A stretch of DNA of 49,690 bases, from contig JAGNIJ010000034.1 of NCBI GenBank assembly GCA_018001225.1, forward strand, positions 1 to 49,690, given 5' to 3'. The notes under the pieces were generated by a model, which did not search any database, was not told the origin of the DNA, and saw only the letters and a list, made by a program, of their open reading frames with translations. Positions 27,201 to 34,995 of this stretch are shown piece by piece (position 1 is the first letter of the stretch; each line of letters begins with the position of its first letter). Source of the DNA: Kiritimatiellia bacterium. GTDB taxonomy: Bacteria; Verrucomicrobiota; Kiritimatiellia; CAIQIC01; JAGNIJ01. The position numbers were made by a program, and so were the translations under genes.

Positions 27201-28952
27201 GTGCTCCGGCGTCTCCTCGAACAGGTTCTGCTCCGGCCCCACGTACAGCGCCAGGGAGGTGACCAGTTCCTCGCGGATGGCGTCCAGCGGCGGGTTGGTG
27301 ACCTGCGCGAAAAGCTGCTTGAAGTAGTTGTAGAGGAGCTGCGGCCGGGACGACAGCACGGCCAGCGGCGTGTCCGTGCCCATGGAGCCGATGGCCTCCA
27401 GCCCCCGCGCGGCCATCGGGGAGAGGACGATCCGCAGTTCCTCCAGCGTGTAGCCGAACATCTGCTGATGCCGCCGCAGTTCCGGAAATTCGCCCGTGTC
27501 CGTCTGCATCGAGCGCGGCAGCGACTTGAGCGTCACCAGTTGCTCGTTGAGCCAGGCCCGGTACGGCCGGCGCCGGCTGACCTCGCCCTTGATCTCCTCG
27601 TCGTCCACGATCCGCCCGCGCTCGGTGTCCACCAGCAGCATGCGGCCCGGCTGGAGGCGCCCCTTGTACTCGACGTTCGAGGCCGGGATGTCGAGCACGC
27701 CGGTCTCCGACGCGAGGATCACGAAGCCGTCGCGGGTCACGGTGTAGCGCGAGGGGCGCAGGCCGTTGCGGTCCAGCACGGCGCCCATGCAGCGGCCGTC
27801 GGTGAACGGGATGGACGCCGGGCCGTCCCACGGCTCCATCAGGTTGGCGTGGTACTCGTAGAAGGCCTTCTTCCCGTCCGGCATCGTGCGGTGGTTCTGC
27901 CACGCCTCGGGGATCAGCATCATCACCGCGTGGGGCAGGGGGCGGCCGGTGTGGTAGAGCAGCTCCACGGCGTTGTCCAGGATCGCCGAGTCGCTCGCGC
28001 CCGGCGTGGCGATCGGGAACAGCTTGGCCATGTCGTCGCCGAACCGCTTCGACTCGAACAGGTACTGGCGGGTGTTCATCCAGTTGATGTTCCCGCGCAG
28101 CGTGTTGATCTCGCCGTTGTGGCACAGGAACCGGAACGGCTGGGCGAGATCCCACGTCGGGAAGGTGTTGGTGCTGTAACGCTGGTGCACCAGGGCCAGG
28201 CCGCTGGCCATCGAGGGATCGGTCAGGTCGGGGAAGAACGGCTCGATCTGGTCCGCCAGCAGCAGTCCCTTGTACACGAGGGTCCGGCAGGACAGGCTCG
28301 GGATGTAGAAGTACTTCTTCTCGCGCAGGTCGGACTCGCGGATCGCCCGCTCCATGACCTTGCGGATAACGAACAGCTTGCGCTCGAAATGGGCCTCGTC
28401 GTCGAGGCCCGGGCCGCGGCCGATAAACACCTGCGCGATGAACGGCTCGACCTTCCGCGCCAGGTCGCCGATCCCCTCGTTGTTCACCGGCACGGTCCGC
28501 CAGCCCAGCAGCACCTGGCCCTCGGCCCGGATCACGTCCTCGAAGAGCGTCACGCAGCGCTCGCGCTCGCGCTCGTCGCGCGGCAGGAAGACCAGCCCGG
28601 CGCCGTACTCCCGCTCGCCCGGCAGCTTCATTCCCGCCTCCGGCGCGCGGCCCGCGAAGAACGCGTGCGGGAACTGCATCAGGAGGCCCGCCCCGTCGCC
28701 GGTCTTCTCGTCGCAGCCGCAGGCCCCGCGGTGCGAGAGGTTGACGAGGATCTGCAGGGCCTTGTGGATCACGTCGTGCGACTTCTCGCCGCGCATGTGA
28801 CAGACGAACCCGACGCCGCAGGCGTCGTGCTCATGGCCGGGATGGTAGAGGCCTTGGGCCGAAGGGGGGCGCAATAGCTCCGGCGCTCCGCCGCCGGAGA
28901 AATCTTCCGCCGCCGGAGCGGCGGAACTGCAACTGCTGTGATCGGTCTTCAT
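24300..28952 (-). CDS. gltB: Glutamate synthase (NADPH) large subunit
   Basis: Converts 2-oxoglutarate and glutamine to two glutamates. 1550 residues from the ATG that overlaps the purF stop (ATGA); the frame runs on inside purF but that is spurious. The order is a propeptide with catalytic Cys45 (DACGVGF), the class II amidotransferase domain to about 440, the central domain, the FMN-binding synthase barrel at about 850-1230 (with [14 protein letters not shown] before it and [31 protein letters not shown] inside), the 3Fe-4S motif [12 protein letters not shown] near residue 1152, and the C-terminal GXGXG helix. The N-terminal 44 residues are longer than usual and Ser/Ala-rich. It is coupled to purF and precedes gltD. 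Confidence 0.97.
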   Translation of the reverse strand: MKTDHSSCSSAAPAAEDFSGGGAPELLRPPSAQGLYHPGHEHDACGVGFVCHMRGEKSHDVIHKALQILVNLSHRGACGCDEKTGDGAGLLMQFPHAFFAGRAPEAGMKLPGEREYGAGLVFLPRDERERERCVTLFEDVIRAEGQVLLGWRTVPVNNEGIGDLARKVEPFIAQVFIGRGPGLDDEAHFERKLFVIRKVMERAIRESDLREKKYFYIPSLSCRTLVYKGLLLADQIEPFFPDLTDPSMASGLALVHQRYSTNTFPTWDLAQPFRFLCHNGEINTLRGNINWMNTRQYLFESKRFGDDMAKLFPIATPGASDSAILDNAVELLYHTGRPLPHAVMMLIPEAWQNHRTMPDGKKAFYEYHANLMEPWDGPASIPFTDGRCMGAVLDRNGLRPSRYTVTRDGFVILASETGVLDIPASNVEYKGRLQPGRMLLVDTERGRIVDDEEIKGEVSRRRPYRAWLNEQLVTLKSLPRSMQTDTGEFPELRRHQQMFGYTLEELRIVLSPMAARGLEAIGSMGTDTPLAVLSSRPQLLYNYFKQLFAQVTNPPLDAIREELVTSLALYVGPEQNLFEETPEHAHRLKIEYPVLTNEELNKIRELRVGRLRSATLSMLYPVAEGGAGLRKAMDALCADASRAVESGATILVLSDRGATKDRAPIPALLATAGVHHHLIRKGQRTRCGLIVESGEPREVHHFALLIGYGAGGINPYLAYETLADMVRDGLFADVKDTHKAYANYRKAVNKGLLKVMSKMGISTLQSYCGAQIFEAVGLGPEVIDRYFTATPSRVGGIGLDELAEEARRRHERAFPPAQVPARLELDVGGQYQWRRGGEYHLFNPLTIAKLQQATKTGEARVYAEYAKMINDQHTQLCTLRGLLEFKADGPPLPLEEVEPWTAIARRFKTGAMSYGSISQEAHETLAIAMNRIGGKSNSGEGGEDPERFLPTPAGDWRISAIKQVASGRFGVTSYYLSSAKELQIKMAQGAKPGEGGQLPAEKVYPWIAKTRHSTPYVQLISPPPHHDIYSIEDLAQLIHDLKNANPQARISVKLVSEVGVGTVAAGVAKGKADVVLISGWDGGTGASPETALKHSGLPWELGLAETHQTLVLNDLRSRIVVECDGKLMTGRDVAIACLLGAEEFGFSTAPLVSLGCVMMRVCHLNTCPVGIATQDPDLRKKFAGKPEYAVNFFRFIAEELRQIMARLGFRTVDEMVGRADRLEARRAVEHWKARGMDLSALLFKPDIPPRVGTRRTQAQDHGIGDALDHRLIERAAPALERAEPVEIDLPIRNVNRTVGTMLSSQISRYYGEEGLPDHTITLRCTGSAGQSFCAFGARGLTVTVEGDANDYFCKGLSGARVAIYPPRDAAFVPEKNILIGNVALYGATDGEVCIRGLAGERFCVRNSGARAVVEGVGDHGCEYMTGGRVAILGPTGRNFAAGMSGGIAYVLDEAGDFAANRCNLEMVELEPVAEEADGAELKALVEMHADRTGSTVARRLLDDWENSLRRFVKVMPVDYKRALGLVGRPQVRVPKTEPVYVSDTDVLERL

Positions 28953-30421
28953 CCTGCTGTCGCCTGCGCCTTTTCCAGCGCGGTTTTGGAGTGCTGTTCC
29001 GGGACGGGCGCGGGGTATGTCCCGGAGAAGCACCCCGTGCAGTAATCGCCCGGCTGGTCGAACGCGGCGAACAGGCCCTCCAGCCGGAGGAAGGCCAGGC
29101 TGTCCGCGCCGACGAACTGACGGATTTCCTCGATCGTGTGCTGCGCCGCCGCCAGGTCCTTGCGCGACGGGAAATCGATGCCGAAGTAGCAGGGATGCCG
29201 GATCGGCGGGCAGGCGATGCGCAGATGGATCTCCCTGGCCCCGGCCTTCCGCAGGGCGGCGATCCGCCGCCGCGAGGTGTTGCCGCGGACGATGGAATCG
29301 TCCACCACCACGAGGCGCCGGTCCCGGACCACGCCGGGGACCACGGCCAGCTTCAGGTCCACCTGGTCCGCCCGCTGTTCCATTTCCGGCATGATGAACG
29401 TCCGCCCGATGTAGTGGTTGCGGATGAAGCCGTAGTCCATGGGCAGGCCGCTCTCCTGCGAGTAGCCGAGCGCGGCCGAACTGCCGCTGTCGGGCACGGG
29501 CATCACGAGGTCCGCCTCGACGGGGTGTTCGCGGGCGAGCTGGCGGCCGAGTTCCAGGCGCGTCTCGTGGACGCTCTGCCCGAATACCAGGCTGTCCGGC
29601 CGCGCGAAGTACACGTGCTCGAAGATGCATTGCCCCAGCGGCCCGCTCACCGGTTCGCAGAACGTGCTGCTGCGGAACCCCTTCGCGTCCGCGCTCACGA
29701 GCTCGCCGGGCAGCACGTCGCGCTCGAACGTCGCGCCCACCTGCTCCAGGGCGCACGTCTCGCTGGCGAAGACATATCCGCCCCCGAGCCGGCCGATGGA
29801 AAGCGGGCGGAATCCGTAGCGGTCTCGCGCGGCCATCACCGAGTCGCGGGTCATCAGGAGGAACGAGAAGGCCCCCTGGAGTTCCGCCAGCGCCCGCTCC
29901 ACGCGCCGCGGCCGGCCGCGGTACGCGGGGTCGGCCAGCAGGTGCATCAGGATCTCGCTGTCCGTGCTCGTCTGGAAGATCGCCCCGGCCTCCTGGTACG
30001 AACGGCGCATCGCCTGGGAATTGGTCAGGTTGCCGTTGTGCGCCAGCGCCCACAGGCCGTCCACGCATTCGAACACGATCGGCTGCACGTTCTGCGGGCG
30101 GGACGAGCCGGTGGTCGAGTAGCGCACGTGACCGATCCCCAGGTGGCCGCGCAGTTCCGCGGGCTGCCGTGTCGCGAAGACCTCCGAAAGCAGGCCCATG
30201 CCCTTGATCGAGCGGACCTTCTCGCCGTCGCTCGCGACGATCCCCGCGCCCTCCTGGCCCCGGTGCTGCAGCGCGAAGAGCCCGGCGTAGATCGCCTTCG
30301 CGGCGTCCGGCACGCCGAACGCGCCGAACACGCCGCACGCCTCGCGCGGCTCCGCCGGCCCGGGGCTGTCGCCCCGCTGCTGCAGGTTCCTGTCCATCTC
30401 ATTCTCTTCAGCTAGAACCAT
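28949..30421 (-). CDS. purF: Amidophosphoribosyltransferase PurF (Fe-S type)
   Basis: First step of purine synthesis: PRPP plus glutamine to phosphoribosylamine. 490 residues from ATG 30421 (ATG 30397 also possible). A 28-residue propeptide precedes the nucleophile Cys29 ([10 protein letters not shown]), as in Bacillus-type enzymes. The PRPP loop [15 protein letters not shown] is near residue 366. All four cluster cysteines of the 4Fe-4S type seem to be present: [23 protein letters not shown], and [13 protein letters not shown] near the C-terminus. So this enzyme should carry an iron-sulfur cluster. It is first in the purF-gltB-gltD operon, with an ATGA overlap to gltB; coupling a glutamine consumer with glutamate synthase makes metabolic sense. 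Confidence 0.97.
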   Translation of the reverse strand: MVLAEENEMDRNLQQRGDSPGPAEPREACGVFGAFGVPDAAKAIYAGLFALQHRGQEGAGIVASDGEKVRSIKGMGLLSEVFATRQPAELRGHLGIGHVRYSTTGSSRPQNVQPIVFECVDGLWALAHNGNLTNSQAMRRSYQEAGAIFQTSTDSEILMHLLADPAYRGRPRRVERALAELQGAFSFLLMTRDSVMAARDRYGFRPLSIGRLGGGYVFASETCALEQVGATFERDVLPGELVSADAKGFRSSTFCEPVSGPLGQCIFEHVYFARPDSLVFGQSVHETRLELGRQLAREHPVEADLVMPVPDSGSSAALGYSQESGLPMDYGFIRNHYIGRTFIMPEMEQRADQVDLKLAVVPGVVRDRRLVVVDDSIVRGNTSRRRIAALRKAGAREIHLRIACPPIRHPCYFGIDFPSRKDLAAAQHTIEEIRQFVGADSLAFLRLEGLFAAFDQPGDYCTGCFSGTYPAPVPEQHSKTALEKAQATAG

Positions 30422-30436
30422 TCCACTTTCCAGGCG

Positions 30437-30505
30437 GTCCGCGAAATCACGAGCAAAATATAAAAATTCAATTCGCGGACTTCATGAATCATACTTTTTT
30501 GTATG
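30437..30505. promoter_or_regulatory. Inverted repeats in the purF control region
   Basis: GTCCGCGAA (30437-30445) and TTCGCGGAC (30472-30480) form a perfect 9-bp inverted repeat around an AT-rich loop. Next to it is a small CATAC-T6-GTATG hairpin (30490-30505). A candidate -10 for purF (TATATT on the minus strand, within 30455-30463) lies between the arms. It may be an operator for purine or nitrogen control; it does not match a PurR box that I know. Confidence 0.45.
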
Positions 30506-30606
30506 GCCATCGCGGATTCGTGCTACAAAAATGTAATTCGGTCCGATGGCTCTGTATAGCACCTTGCCGGCGGGTTCGTCAAACGGGGGCCGCCGGAAGC
30601 GGGGCG

Positions 30607-30634
30607 TTGACTCGCGGGGCGGGGCGGGGATAAT
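30607..30634 (+). promoter_or_regulatory. Predicted sigma-70 promoter for the NTF2-like/nadD/rsfS run
   Basis: TTGACT (30607-30612) and GATAAT (30629-30634) are 16 bp apart, 28 bp before the ATG at 30663, and both are near consensus. A GGAGGAGGG Shine-Dalgarno follows. It probably drives the gene at 30663 together with nadD and rsfS. Confidence 0.55.
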
Positions 30635-30662
30635 GAAAACAGGTTTAACGGAGGAGGGTTCC

Positions 30663-31439
30663 ATGAAGAAATTCGGGATGGTCGTGCTGGGGATCGTGGT
30701 GGTGATCGGCGTCCTGATCGCCCTGTTGCTGGTCGCGACGAGCGGCCTGCCGAAGGCGGCGGACGAGTTCTTCTCTCTCATCGAGCAGGGGAAGATCGGG
30801 GAGGCCTATCTCGCGACGGCCGCGGAGTTCCGCGCGGCGACGAGCGAGGGGGAATTCGCGGCGTTCCTCCGGGACAGCGCGCTCGGCGGCTACGCGAGCG
30901 CCTCCTGGTCGACCCGCAGCATCGAGAACAACCGGGGCCAGCTCAAGGGCACCGTCACGACCCGCGACGGGGGACAGATTCCCCTGGAGATGGACCTGGT
31001 GAAGGAGGGCGACGCGTGGAAGATCCTGGCCGTGCGCAAGGCCGCCGCGGGGCTCCTCCCGGGTGGCGCCTCGACCGTCGAGATCCCCCCGGACGCCGAA
31101 CTCCAGCGCCTCACCTCGGAGGCCATCGCGAAACTGGCCGACGCGATTCAACGCAACGACTTCGGCGACTTCCATGGCTCCGTCTCCCGGCTCTGGCAGG
31201 GTCAGATCACCGCCGACGAATTGAAGAACATCTTCGCGTCGTTTGTGGAGCAGGGCATCGACCTGGCCCCGTTGAGCGGGCTCACCCCCGTTTTCAGCCA
31301 GAAACCGGCCGTGGACGAGGACGGCGTGCTGCTGCTCGAAGGCTACTACCCGGACGGGGAGAACCAGGTCTTCTTCCGCCTGAAGTACATCTACGAACAC
31401 CCGCAGTGGAAACTACTGGGGATCAACGTCAAGTTGTGA
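30663..31439 (+). CDS. Membrane-anchored protein with two NTF2-like modules
   Basis: 258 residues from ATG 30663, chosen for the strong GGAGGAGGG upstream. One N-terminal membrane helix (residues 4-27) is followed by a folded exported part. Two similar modules can be seen: residues about 32-125, with a helix pair (FFSLIEQGKIGEAYLATA) then a strand set ending WKILAVRK; and about 148-258, with ADAIQRNDFGDFHGSVS then strands ending WKLLGINVKL. The pattern, helix-helix then a curved sheet closing on W-K-I/L-L, is that of NTF2-like or DUF4864/DUF3887-type domains. It is likely a periplasmic, inner-membrane-anchored binding protein of unknown ligand. The stop overlaps nadD's GTG. Confidence 0.7.
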   Translation: MKKFGMVVLGIVVVIGVLIALLLVATSGLPKAADEFFSLIEQGKIGEAYLATAAEFRAATSEGEFAAFLRDSALGGYASASWSTRSIENNRGQLKGTVTTRDGGQIPLEMDLVKEGDAWKILAVRKAAAGLLPGGASTVEIPPDAELQRLTSEAIAKLADAIQRNDFGDFHGSVSRLWQGQITADELKNIFASFVEQGIDLAPLSGLTPVFSQKPAVDEDGVLLLEGYYPDGENQVFFRLKYIYEHPQWKLLGINVKL

Positions 31440-32047
31440 CCGCCCGCCTCGGCATACTGGGCGGGACGTTCAACCCGGTGCATCTCGGCCACCTGATGAT
31501 GGCCCAGGACGCCCTGGAACGGTTCCGCCTGGACCGCGTCGTCTTCATGCCCTGCGCCCGCCCGCCGCACAAGGCCGCGCGGGACCTGGCGTCGGACACC
31601 GACCGGCTGGCGATGCTGCGCCTGGCCGTGCGGGGCGATCCCCGGTTCGCCGTGTCCGACCTGGAGATCCGGCGGGGCGGGATTTCCTACACGATCGAAA
31701 CGATCCGGGCGCTTCAGCGCCGCCGCCCGGGCGTACGCTGGCATTTCATCATCGGGTCGGATTCGCTTTTCGAGCTGCACAGCTGGCGGGAGATCGGCGA
31801 GCTGCTGCGCCGCTGCGCGTTCCTCACGCTGGAGCGTCCCGGCTATTCCCCCGCGCGGATGACCGCGCGGCGCCTGCGCCTGCCGGAGCCCTGGCCGGAA
31901 CGGCTGGCCCGGAACGTGTTCCGCGGCCACGTGATGGATATCTCCTCCACGGAGGTGCGCGCCCGCGCGGCGGCGGGCGCGAGCATTCGATTCCTTGTCA
32001 CCCCGGCCGTGGCCGGGTATATTCGGCGCAGGAAACTGTACCGGTAG
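31436..32047 (+). CDS. nadD: Nicotinate-nucleotide adenylyltransferase NadD
   Basis: Makes deamido-NAD from nicotinate mononucleotide and ATP. 203 residues starting at GTG 31436, which overlaps the stop of the gene before it (GTGA). The nucleotidyltransferase motif GGTFNPVHLGHL is near residue 9, followed by PPHK near residue 43, the FIIGSDSLFEL block near 104, and the C-terminal DISSTEVRARAA (the ISSTxxR motif) near residue 169. No in-frame ATG could give the intact N-terminus, so GTG is firm. It is followed by rsfS in the common bacterial nadD-rsfS order. Confidence 0.95.
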   Translation: MTARLGILGGTFNPVHLGHLMMAQDALERFRLDRVVFMPCARPPHKAARDLASDTDRLAMLRLAVRGDPRFAVSDLEIRRGGISYTIETIRALQRRRPGVRWHFIIGSDSLFELHSWREIGELLRRCAFLTLERPGYSPARMTARRLRLPEPWPERLARNVFRGHVMDISSTEVRARAAAGASIRFLVTPAVAGYIRRRKLYR

Positions 32048-32059
32048 GGAGAACGAACG

Positions 32060-32395
32060 ATCGAACCGCTCGAGCTAGCCAAAACGGCCCGCGAAGTCCT
32101 GTCCGCCCGGAAGGGCGAGGATCCCGTCCTGCTGGACATGCGCGGGCTTTCCGGGGTGACGGATTTCTACCTGGTGGTGACCGGCCTCAACCCGCCGCAC
32201 CTGAAGGCCCTCGCGGATGAACTGGAAAGGACGCTGGCCCGGAGCGGCGTGCGCTGCTTCCGCCGCGCGGGCGCGCCGGAGAGCGGGTGGGTGGTCGCCG
32301 ATTACCTCGACACGGTGATCCACCTGTTCTCGCCCGCGGCGCGGGACTATTACGCGCTGGAAAAGCTCTGGGGCGACGCCCCGCGGATCCGGTAA
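32060..32395 (+). CDS. rsfS: Ribosomal silencing factor RsfS, non-standard start codon
   Basis: RsfS (Iojap) binds ribosomal protein uL14 and blocks subunit joining in poor conditions. The normal N-terminal part (ELAKTAREVLSARKGEDPVLLDMRGL) is encoded in this frame, but between the in-frame stop of nadD (32045-32047) and ATG 32138 there is no ATG, GTG or TTG. I place the start at ATC 32060, 8 nt after AGGGAG (32046-32051); ACG 32057 is an alternative. This gives 111 residues, the normal size. Conserved blocks are SGVTDFYLVVTG and WVVADYLDTVIHLF, with the C-terminal YYALEKLWGDA. Starting at ATG 32138 would remove about 26 conserved residues. A sequencing error is possible. Confidence 0.9.
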   Translation: MEPLELAKTAREVLSARKGEDPVLLDMRGLSGVTDFYLVVTGLNPPHLKALADELERTLARSGVRCFRRAGAPESGWVVADYLDTVIHLFSPAARDYYALEKLWGDAPRIR

Positions 32396-32398
32396 CGG

Positions 32399-33106
32399 CT
32401 ACCACTTCAGCGATTCGTCCGCGGTCAATTCCTGCAGGCGGCGCTCGATGATCTCCTCCCGGCTCGCCCGCCGGCTCTCCAGCATTCCCTGCAATCGGGT
32501 CATCTCGGCCTGTATCCGCTGGATGTGCTCCCTCCGGCGCTGTTCCCGGGCGTCGAAGAGCTCGCCCAGCCGCGCCTTCAGGTCGGCCCGGATCTGTTCG
32601 CGCTGCGCCGGGTCGCTCGCGGTCCGGAATTCCCGGGCCAGTTTCGCGATTTCGCCCTGGCCCGCCTGGACCGGCCCCTCGTCGTGCGGCGGAGGCGGGC
32701 CTTCCGGCCGGAGCGCCCGCCCGAGGGCGAGCAGGATGTCGGCGCGCTCCTCCTCCGGCAGGGATTCCAGAAAGGCTTGCAGCCGGGGATGGGCCTGCAG
32801 GGCCTTTTGGAGGCGCTCGCGGCCCAGTCGTCCGGCCAGCTCGCGGCGAAAGCCTTCCGGGTCGCGGTGCCGCATGTCCTGGTAGCGTCTGTACTCTTCC
32901 GGGTTTCGCCTTTCCAGCCGTTCCATCCACCGGTCCACGGGGCGGCCTTCAGCGGGTGGGGGCGGCGGGGCCAGCTCCCCGGGCGGCGGTTCTTCCATGG
33001 CCGGCGGCGGGAGTTCCTCGTCCGGCTCCTGGGCCCCGGCGCTCCCGGCGAGGGCGAGGAATCCGAGCATCAGGCCGAGGGCCATTCGCGGATAAAGGGC
33101 CTTCAT
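32399..33106 (-). CDS. Exported helical protein linked to an ECF sigma locus
   Basis: 235 residues with AAGGAG before the ATG at 33106. The signal peptide is about residues 1-26 (ending AGAQE). A Pro/Glu-rich linker (27-56) is followed by a highly charged, almost wholly helical region, including RRNPEEYRRYQDMRHRDPEGF and repeated Leu/Glu/Arg heptads near the C-terminus, as in CpxP/Spy/ZraP-like chaperones or coiled coils. I see no LTxxQ motif, so that family is only an analogy. The start overlaps the anti-sigma stop (ATGA), so it is the third gene of the sigma operon. It probably acts in the periplasm as the sensor or target of this stress response. It converges on rsfS with a 3-bp gap. Confidence 0.7.
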   Translation of the reverse strand: MKALYPRMALGLMLGFLALAGSAGAQEPDEELPPPAMEEPPPGELAPPPPPAEGRPVDRWMERLERRNPEEYRRYQDMRHRDPEGFRRELAGRLGRERLQKALQAHPRLQAFLESLPEEERADILLALGRALRPEGPPPPHDEGPVQAGQGEIAKLAREFRTASDPAQREQIRADLKARLGELFDAREQRRREHIQRIQAEMTRLQGMLESRRASREEIIERRLQELTADESLKW

Positions 33107-33618
33107 ATTTGTTCTCCTTCCAGCGCCAGTAATTGCTGTGCGATCGAATTGACATCCTCCGGCTCGGTTGCGGCGGTGTCGGTCCAATCCAGTTCCGTCT
33201 CTTCCAGCCAGGCATCCAGCGTGGCCAGCCGGTCGTCCAGGTTGGCGTCCCAGGCCAGCGCGGCGTCCGGCGCGACGCGGGCGATTTCCGCCGGCTTCCG
33301 GAACGGCTTCATGACCAGCACGAAGGCCAGGGCCAGGAACACGCTCAACGTCCCGTACGCCAGGGCCGGGTGCCACGGGAAGGCGGGCAGGCGGGCGCGA
33401 CGGGGCTCGGCGTCCGTCACGCGCGCCGGCAGCGGCGCCGAGTACCCCTCGGCCCAGGGCACCCGGCGGACGGCGTTCGTCAGGCCGGCCAGCCCGCGGC
33501 GGAATGCGGCGCAGTCCACGCAATGCGCCAGGTGCGCCGCCAGGCGGCGCCGGCGCCACCCGGACAGCTCTCCGGACTGCTCCAGCAGAACGAAGTTTTT
33601 TGCGTTTTCACAATTCAT
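33103..33618 (-). CDS. Membrane anti-sigma factor with zinc finger (zf-HC2 type)
   Basis: 171 residues from ATG 33618, selected because GGAGG sits 6 nt upstream and lies within the last codons of the sigma gene. The N-terminal anti-sigma domain has Cys3 and the H-x3-C-x2-C motif (H29, C33, C36) of zinc-binding anti-sigma factors. One membrane helix is at about 85-103 (LAYGTLSVFLALAFVLVM), followed by an acidic periplasmic tail of about 65 residues (rich in Asp, Glu, Leu). It should hold the ECF sigma factor encoded upstream at the membrane and release it on an envelope signal. Its stop overlaps the start of the exported helical gene. Confidence 0.88.
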   Translation of the reverse strand: MNCENAKNFVLLEQSGELSGWRRRRLAAHLAHCVDCAAFRRGLAGLTNAVRRVPWAEGYSAPLPARVTDAEPRRARLPAFPWHPALAYGTLSVFLALAFVLVMKPFRKPAEIARVAPDAALAWDANLDDRLATLDAWLEETELDWTDTAATEPEDVNSIAQQLLALEGEQI

Positions 33619-33620
33619 GT

Positions 33621-34229
33621 TCATCCTCCCACCCATACCGCATAATCATTCCTTAAATCGTTCCTCAATTTAGCCAGCGCGTAGTGCATGCGCGCGAGCG
33701 CCGTGTTGATGGAGACCCTCTGGAGCCTCGCGATTTCCCGGAACGGCACCTCGCCCTCGATCCTCATCAGAAACACCTCCCGCTGCTCGGCGGGCAGTTG
33801 CCCTATGGCGCGGCGGAGACGCTCGCCGAGATCCCGCCCGGCGGTTTCGCCGGCCGGGGACAGCCCCGGGGCCGCCAGCCGGTCCGCGAGCGGCAGGGCG
33901 CCCAGTTCCCCGGCCGCGAGAGGTTGATTCAACGATTCCATGGGTTTTTTCGCGCGCGCGCGGTCGATCACCAGGTTGCGGGCGACCCGGAACAGCCAGC
34001 TCGAAAGCCGCCGCCCGTCCAGGCGGTCGAGGTGCCGCAGCGTTCGATGCCACGTCTCCTGGAAGATCTCCTCCGCGTCGTCGCGCCCCTCCGTCATGTT
34101 GAGAATGAACCCGTAGAGCGGGCGCCGGAAGTGCTCCACGAGCCGGTCCAGGGCCGCCCGGCGGCCTTGCCGGAACTCGTCGAGCCACGCCGCCGCCTGC
34201 TCGTTCTGAATGTCATATTCCGACGCCAT
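33621..34229 (-). CDS. ECF-type RNA polymerase sigma factor
   Basis: 202 residues. Region 2 is at about 30-95 (LVEHFRRPLYGFILNM, DAEEIFQETWHRTLRHLDRL, LSSWLFRVARNLVIDRAR), and region 4 at about 140-195 (LPAEQREVFLMRIEGEVPFREIA, then the helix-turn-helix SINTALARMHYALAKLR). Regions 1.1 and 3 are missing, as expected of an ECF factor. A 40-residue linker rich in Gly/Ala/Pro joins the two. The stop lies 2 nt before the anti-sigma start, so the two are co-translated. Ahead of it are predicted promoter boxes shared with the divergent H1-like gene and three copies of GAACCTA, which could reflect self-regulation. Confidence 0.92.
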   Translation of the reverse strand: MASEYDIQNEQAAAWLDEFRQGRRAALDRLVEHFRRPLYGFILNMTEGRDDAEEIFQETWHRTLRHLDRLDGRRLSSWLFRVARNLVIDRARAKKPMESLNQPLAAGELGALPLADRLAAPGLSPAGETAGRDLGERLRRAIGQLPAEQREVFLMRIEGEVPFREIARLQRVSINTALARMHYALAKLRNDLRNDYAVWVGG

Positions 34230-34270
34230 GCGTCTTCTTATACCATAATACGGCCCCGAACCTAATTTAG

Positions 34271-34298
34271 TGTATAAAAAGCCAATTTAGTTTGACAA
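34271..34298 (-). promoter_or_regulatory. Predicted sigma-70 promoter of the ECF operon
   Basis: On the minus strand TTGTCA (complement of 34293-34298) is 16 bp from TATACA (complement of 34271-34276), about 42 bp upstream of the sigma gene start. Both are near consensus. Confidence 0.5.
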
Positions 34299-34320
34299 TA
34301 TAGGTTCAGCGGGGTTTAGT
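34292..34320 (+). promoter_or_regulatory. Predicted promoter of the H1-like gene
   Basis: TTGACA (34292-34297) is 17 bp from TTTAGT (34315-34320). The -35 overlaps the divergent -35 of the ECF operon (34293-34298), so the two promoters should compete for polymerase. Confidence 0.5.
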
Positions 34321-34364
34321 ACGAACCTAACATCCTGGTTCGGATGATTAAGGAGAAAAGGGAA

Positions 34365-34985
34365 ATGGCACGAGTGGCATTGAAGCAGTTGAGCGTCGCC
34401 CAGTTGCAGAAGGAGCTGGCTCGCCGGCAGAAGGCGCTGCCCCGCCTGCAGAAGAAACAGAAGCAGTTGAAGGCCGCCCTGGCCGAAATTGAACAGGCCA
34501 TGGCGGACCTGGGCATTGCGGCCCCGGCCCCGCGCAAAGCGGTCCGGAAAATCAAGGCCCGCCGCGGCCGTCCGGCCAAGCGGGGCCGCCCGGCCAAGCG
34601 GGGGCGTCCGGCGAAGCGCGGCCGCCCGGCCGGCAAGGCGCGCCGGGTCAAGAACGCCCAGTCGCTGGGCGACGTCCTGGTCAGGGTGCTGACCGGCGTG
34701 AAGTCCATGAAGGTCGTGGAAGCCGCCGAGGCGGTCATCAAGACCGGTTATCAGTCCAAGGCGAAGAACTTCAAGCTGATCGTCAACCAGACGTTGGCCA
34801 AGGACAAGCGGTTTCGCAACGTGCGGCGCGGCCGCTACGGGCTGTCCAAGGCCGGCAAGCCCGCCGCGGTGAAACCGGCGGCCCCGAAGGCCCCGGCGAA
34901 GAAGGCGCGCGCGAAGAAGGCCCCGGCGAAGAAAGCGGCCGCCCCGAAGGCGCCGAAAGCCGCCGAGGCGTCCGCGGCCGGCTGA
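34365..34985 (+). CDS. Histone H1-like DNA-binding protein with RGRP hooks
   Basis: 206 residues from ATG 34365 (AAGGAG at 34350-34355 upstream; ATG 34344 is in frame but has no Shine-Dalgarno). The order is an N-terminal coiled coil (about 5-48, LQKELARRQKALPRL), four RGRP AT-hook-like units at about 67-88 with an 18-bp DNA period, a central helical domain at about 98-160 resembling a winged helix (ending FRNVRRGRYGLSKAG), and a Lys/Ala/Pro-rich H1-type tail to the C-terminus. It is likely a nucleoid-associated protein that binds the DNA minor groove. Such H1-like proteins are known in PVC-group bacteria. It is divergent from the ECF operon and followed by a terminator. Confidence 0.82.
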   Translation: MARVALKQLSVAQLQKELARRQKALPRLQKKQKQLKAALAEIEQAMADLGIAAPAPRKAVRKIKARRGRPAKRGRPAKRGRPAKRGRPAGKARRVKNAQSLGDVLVRVLTGVKSMKVVEAAEAVIKTGYQSKAKNFKLIVNQTLAKDKRFRNVRRGRYGLSKAGKPAAVKPAAPKAPAKKARAKKAPAKKAAAPKAPKAAEASAAG

Positions 34986-34995
34986 CCCGGCCCGT

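Larger units (their letters stand above)
34258..34329. promoter_or_regulatory. Three GAACCTA boxes in the sigma/H1 divergent region
   Basis: GAACCTA occurs at 34258-34264 and 34323-34329, and inverted (TAGGTTC) at 34301-34307. Two AATTTAGT copies (34264-34271 and 34285-34292) lie between them at a 21-bp (two-turn) interval. The boxes frame both predicted promoters. They are candidate binding sites or ECF promoter -35 elements. Confidence 0.45.

Noticed and set aside
22596..28877. A 2093-residue open frame on the plus strand
   Set aside because: It lies antisense to gltD and gltB, which match known families along their full length. GC-rich DNA commonly leaves such long antisense frames open.
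28953..30338. N-terminal extension of the gltB frame through purF
   Set aside because: It overlaps purF in another frame and has no GltB similarity; the ATG at 28952 with an ATGA overlap gives the right N-terminus.
34561..34632. Tandem 18-bp DNA repeat as a possible CRISPR or satellite
   Set aside because: It is in frame and encodes the RGRP hooks of the H1-like protein; there are no spacers.
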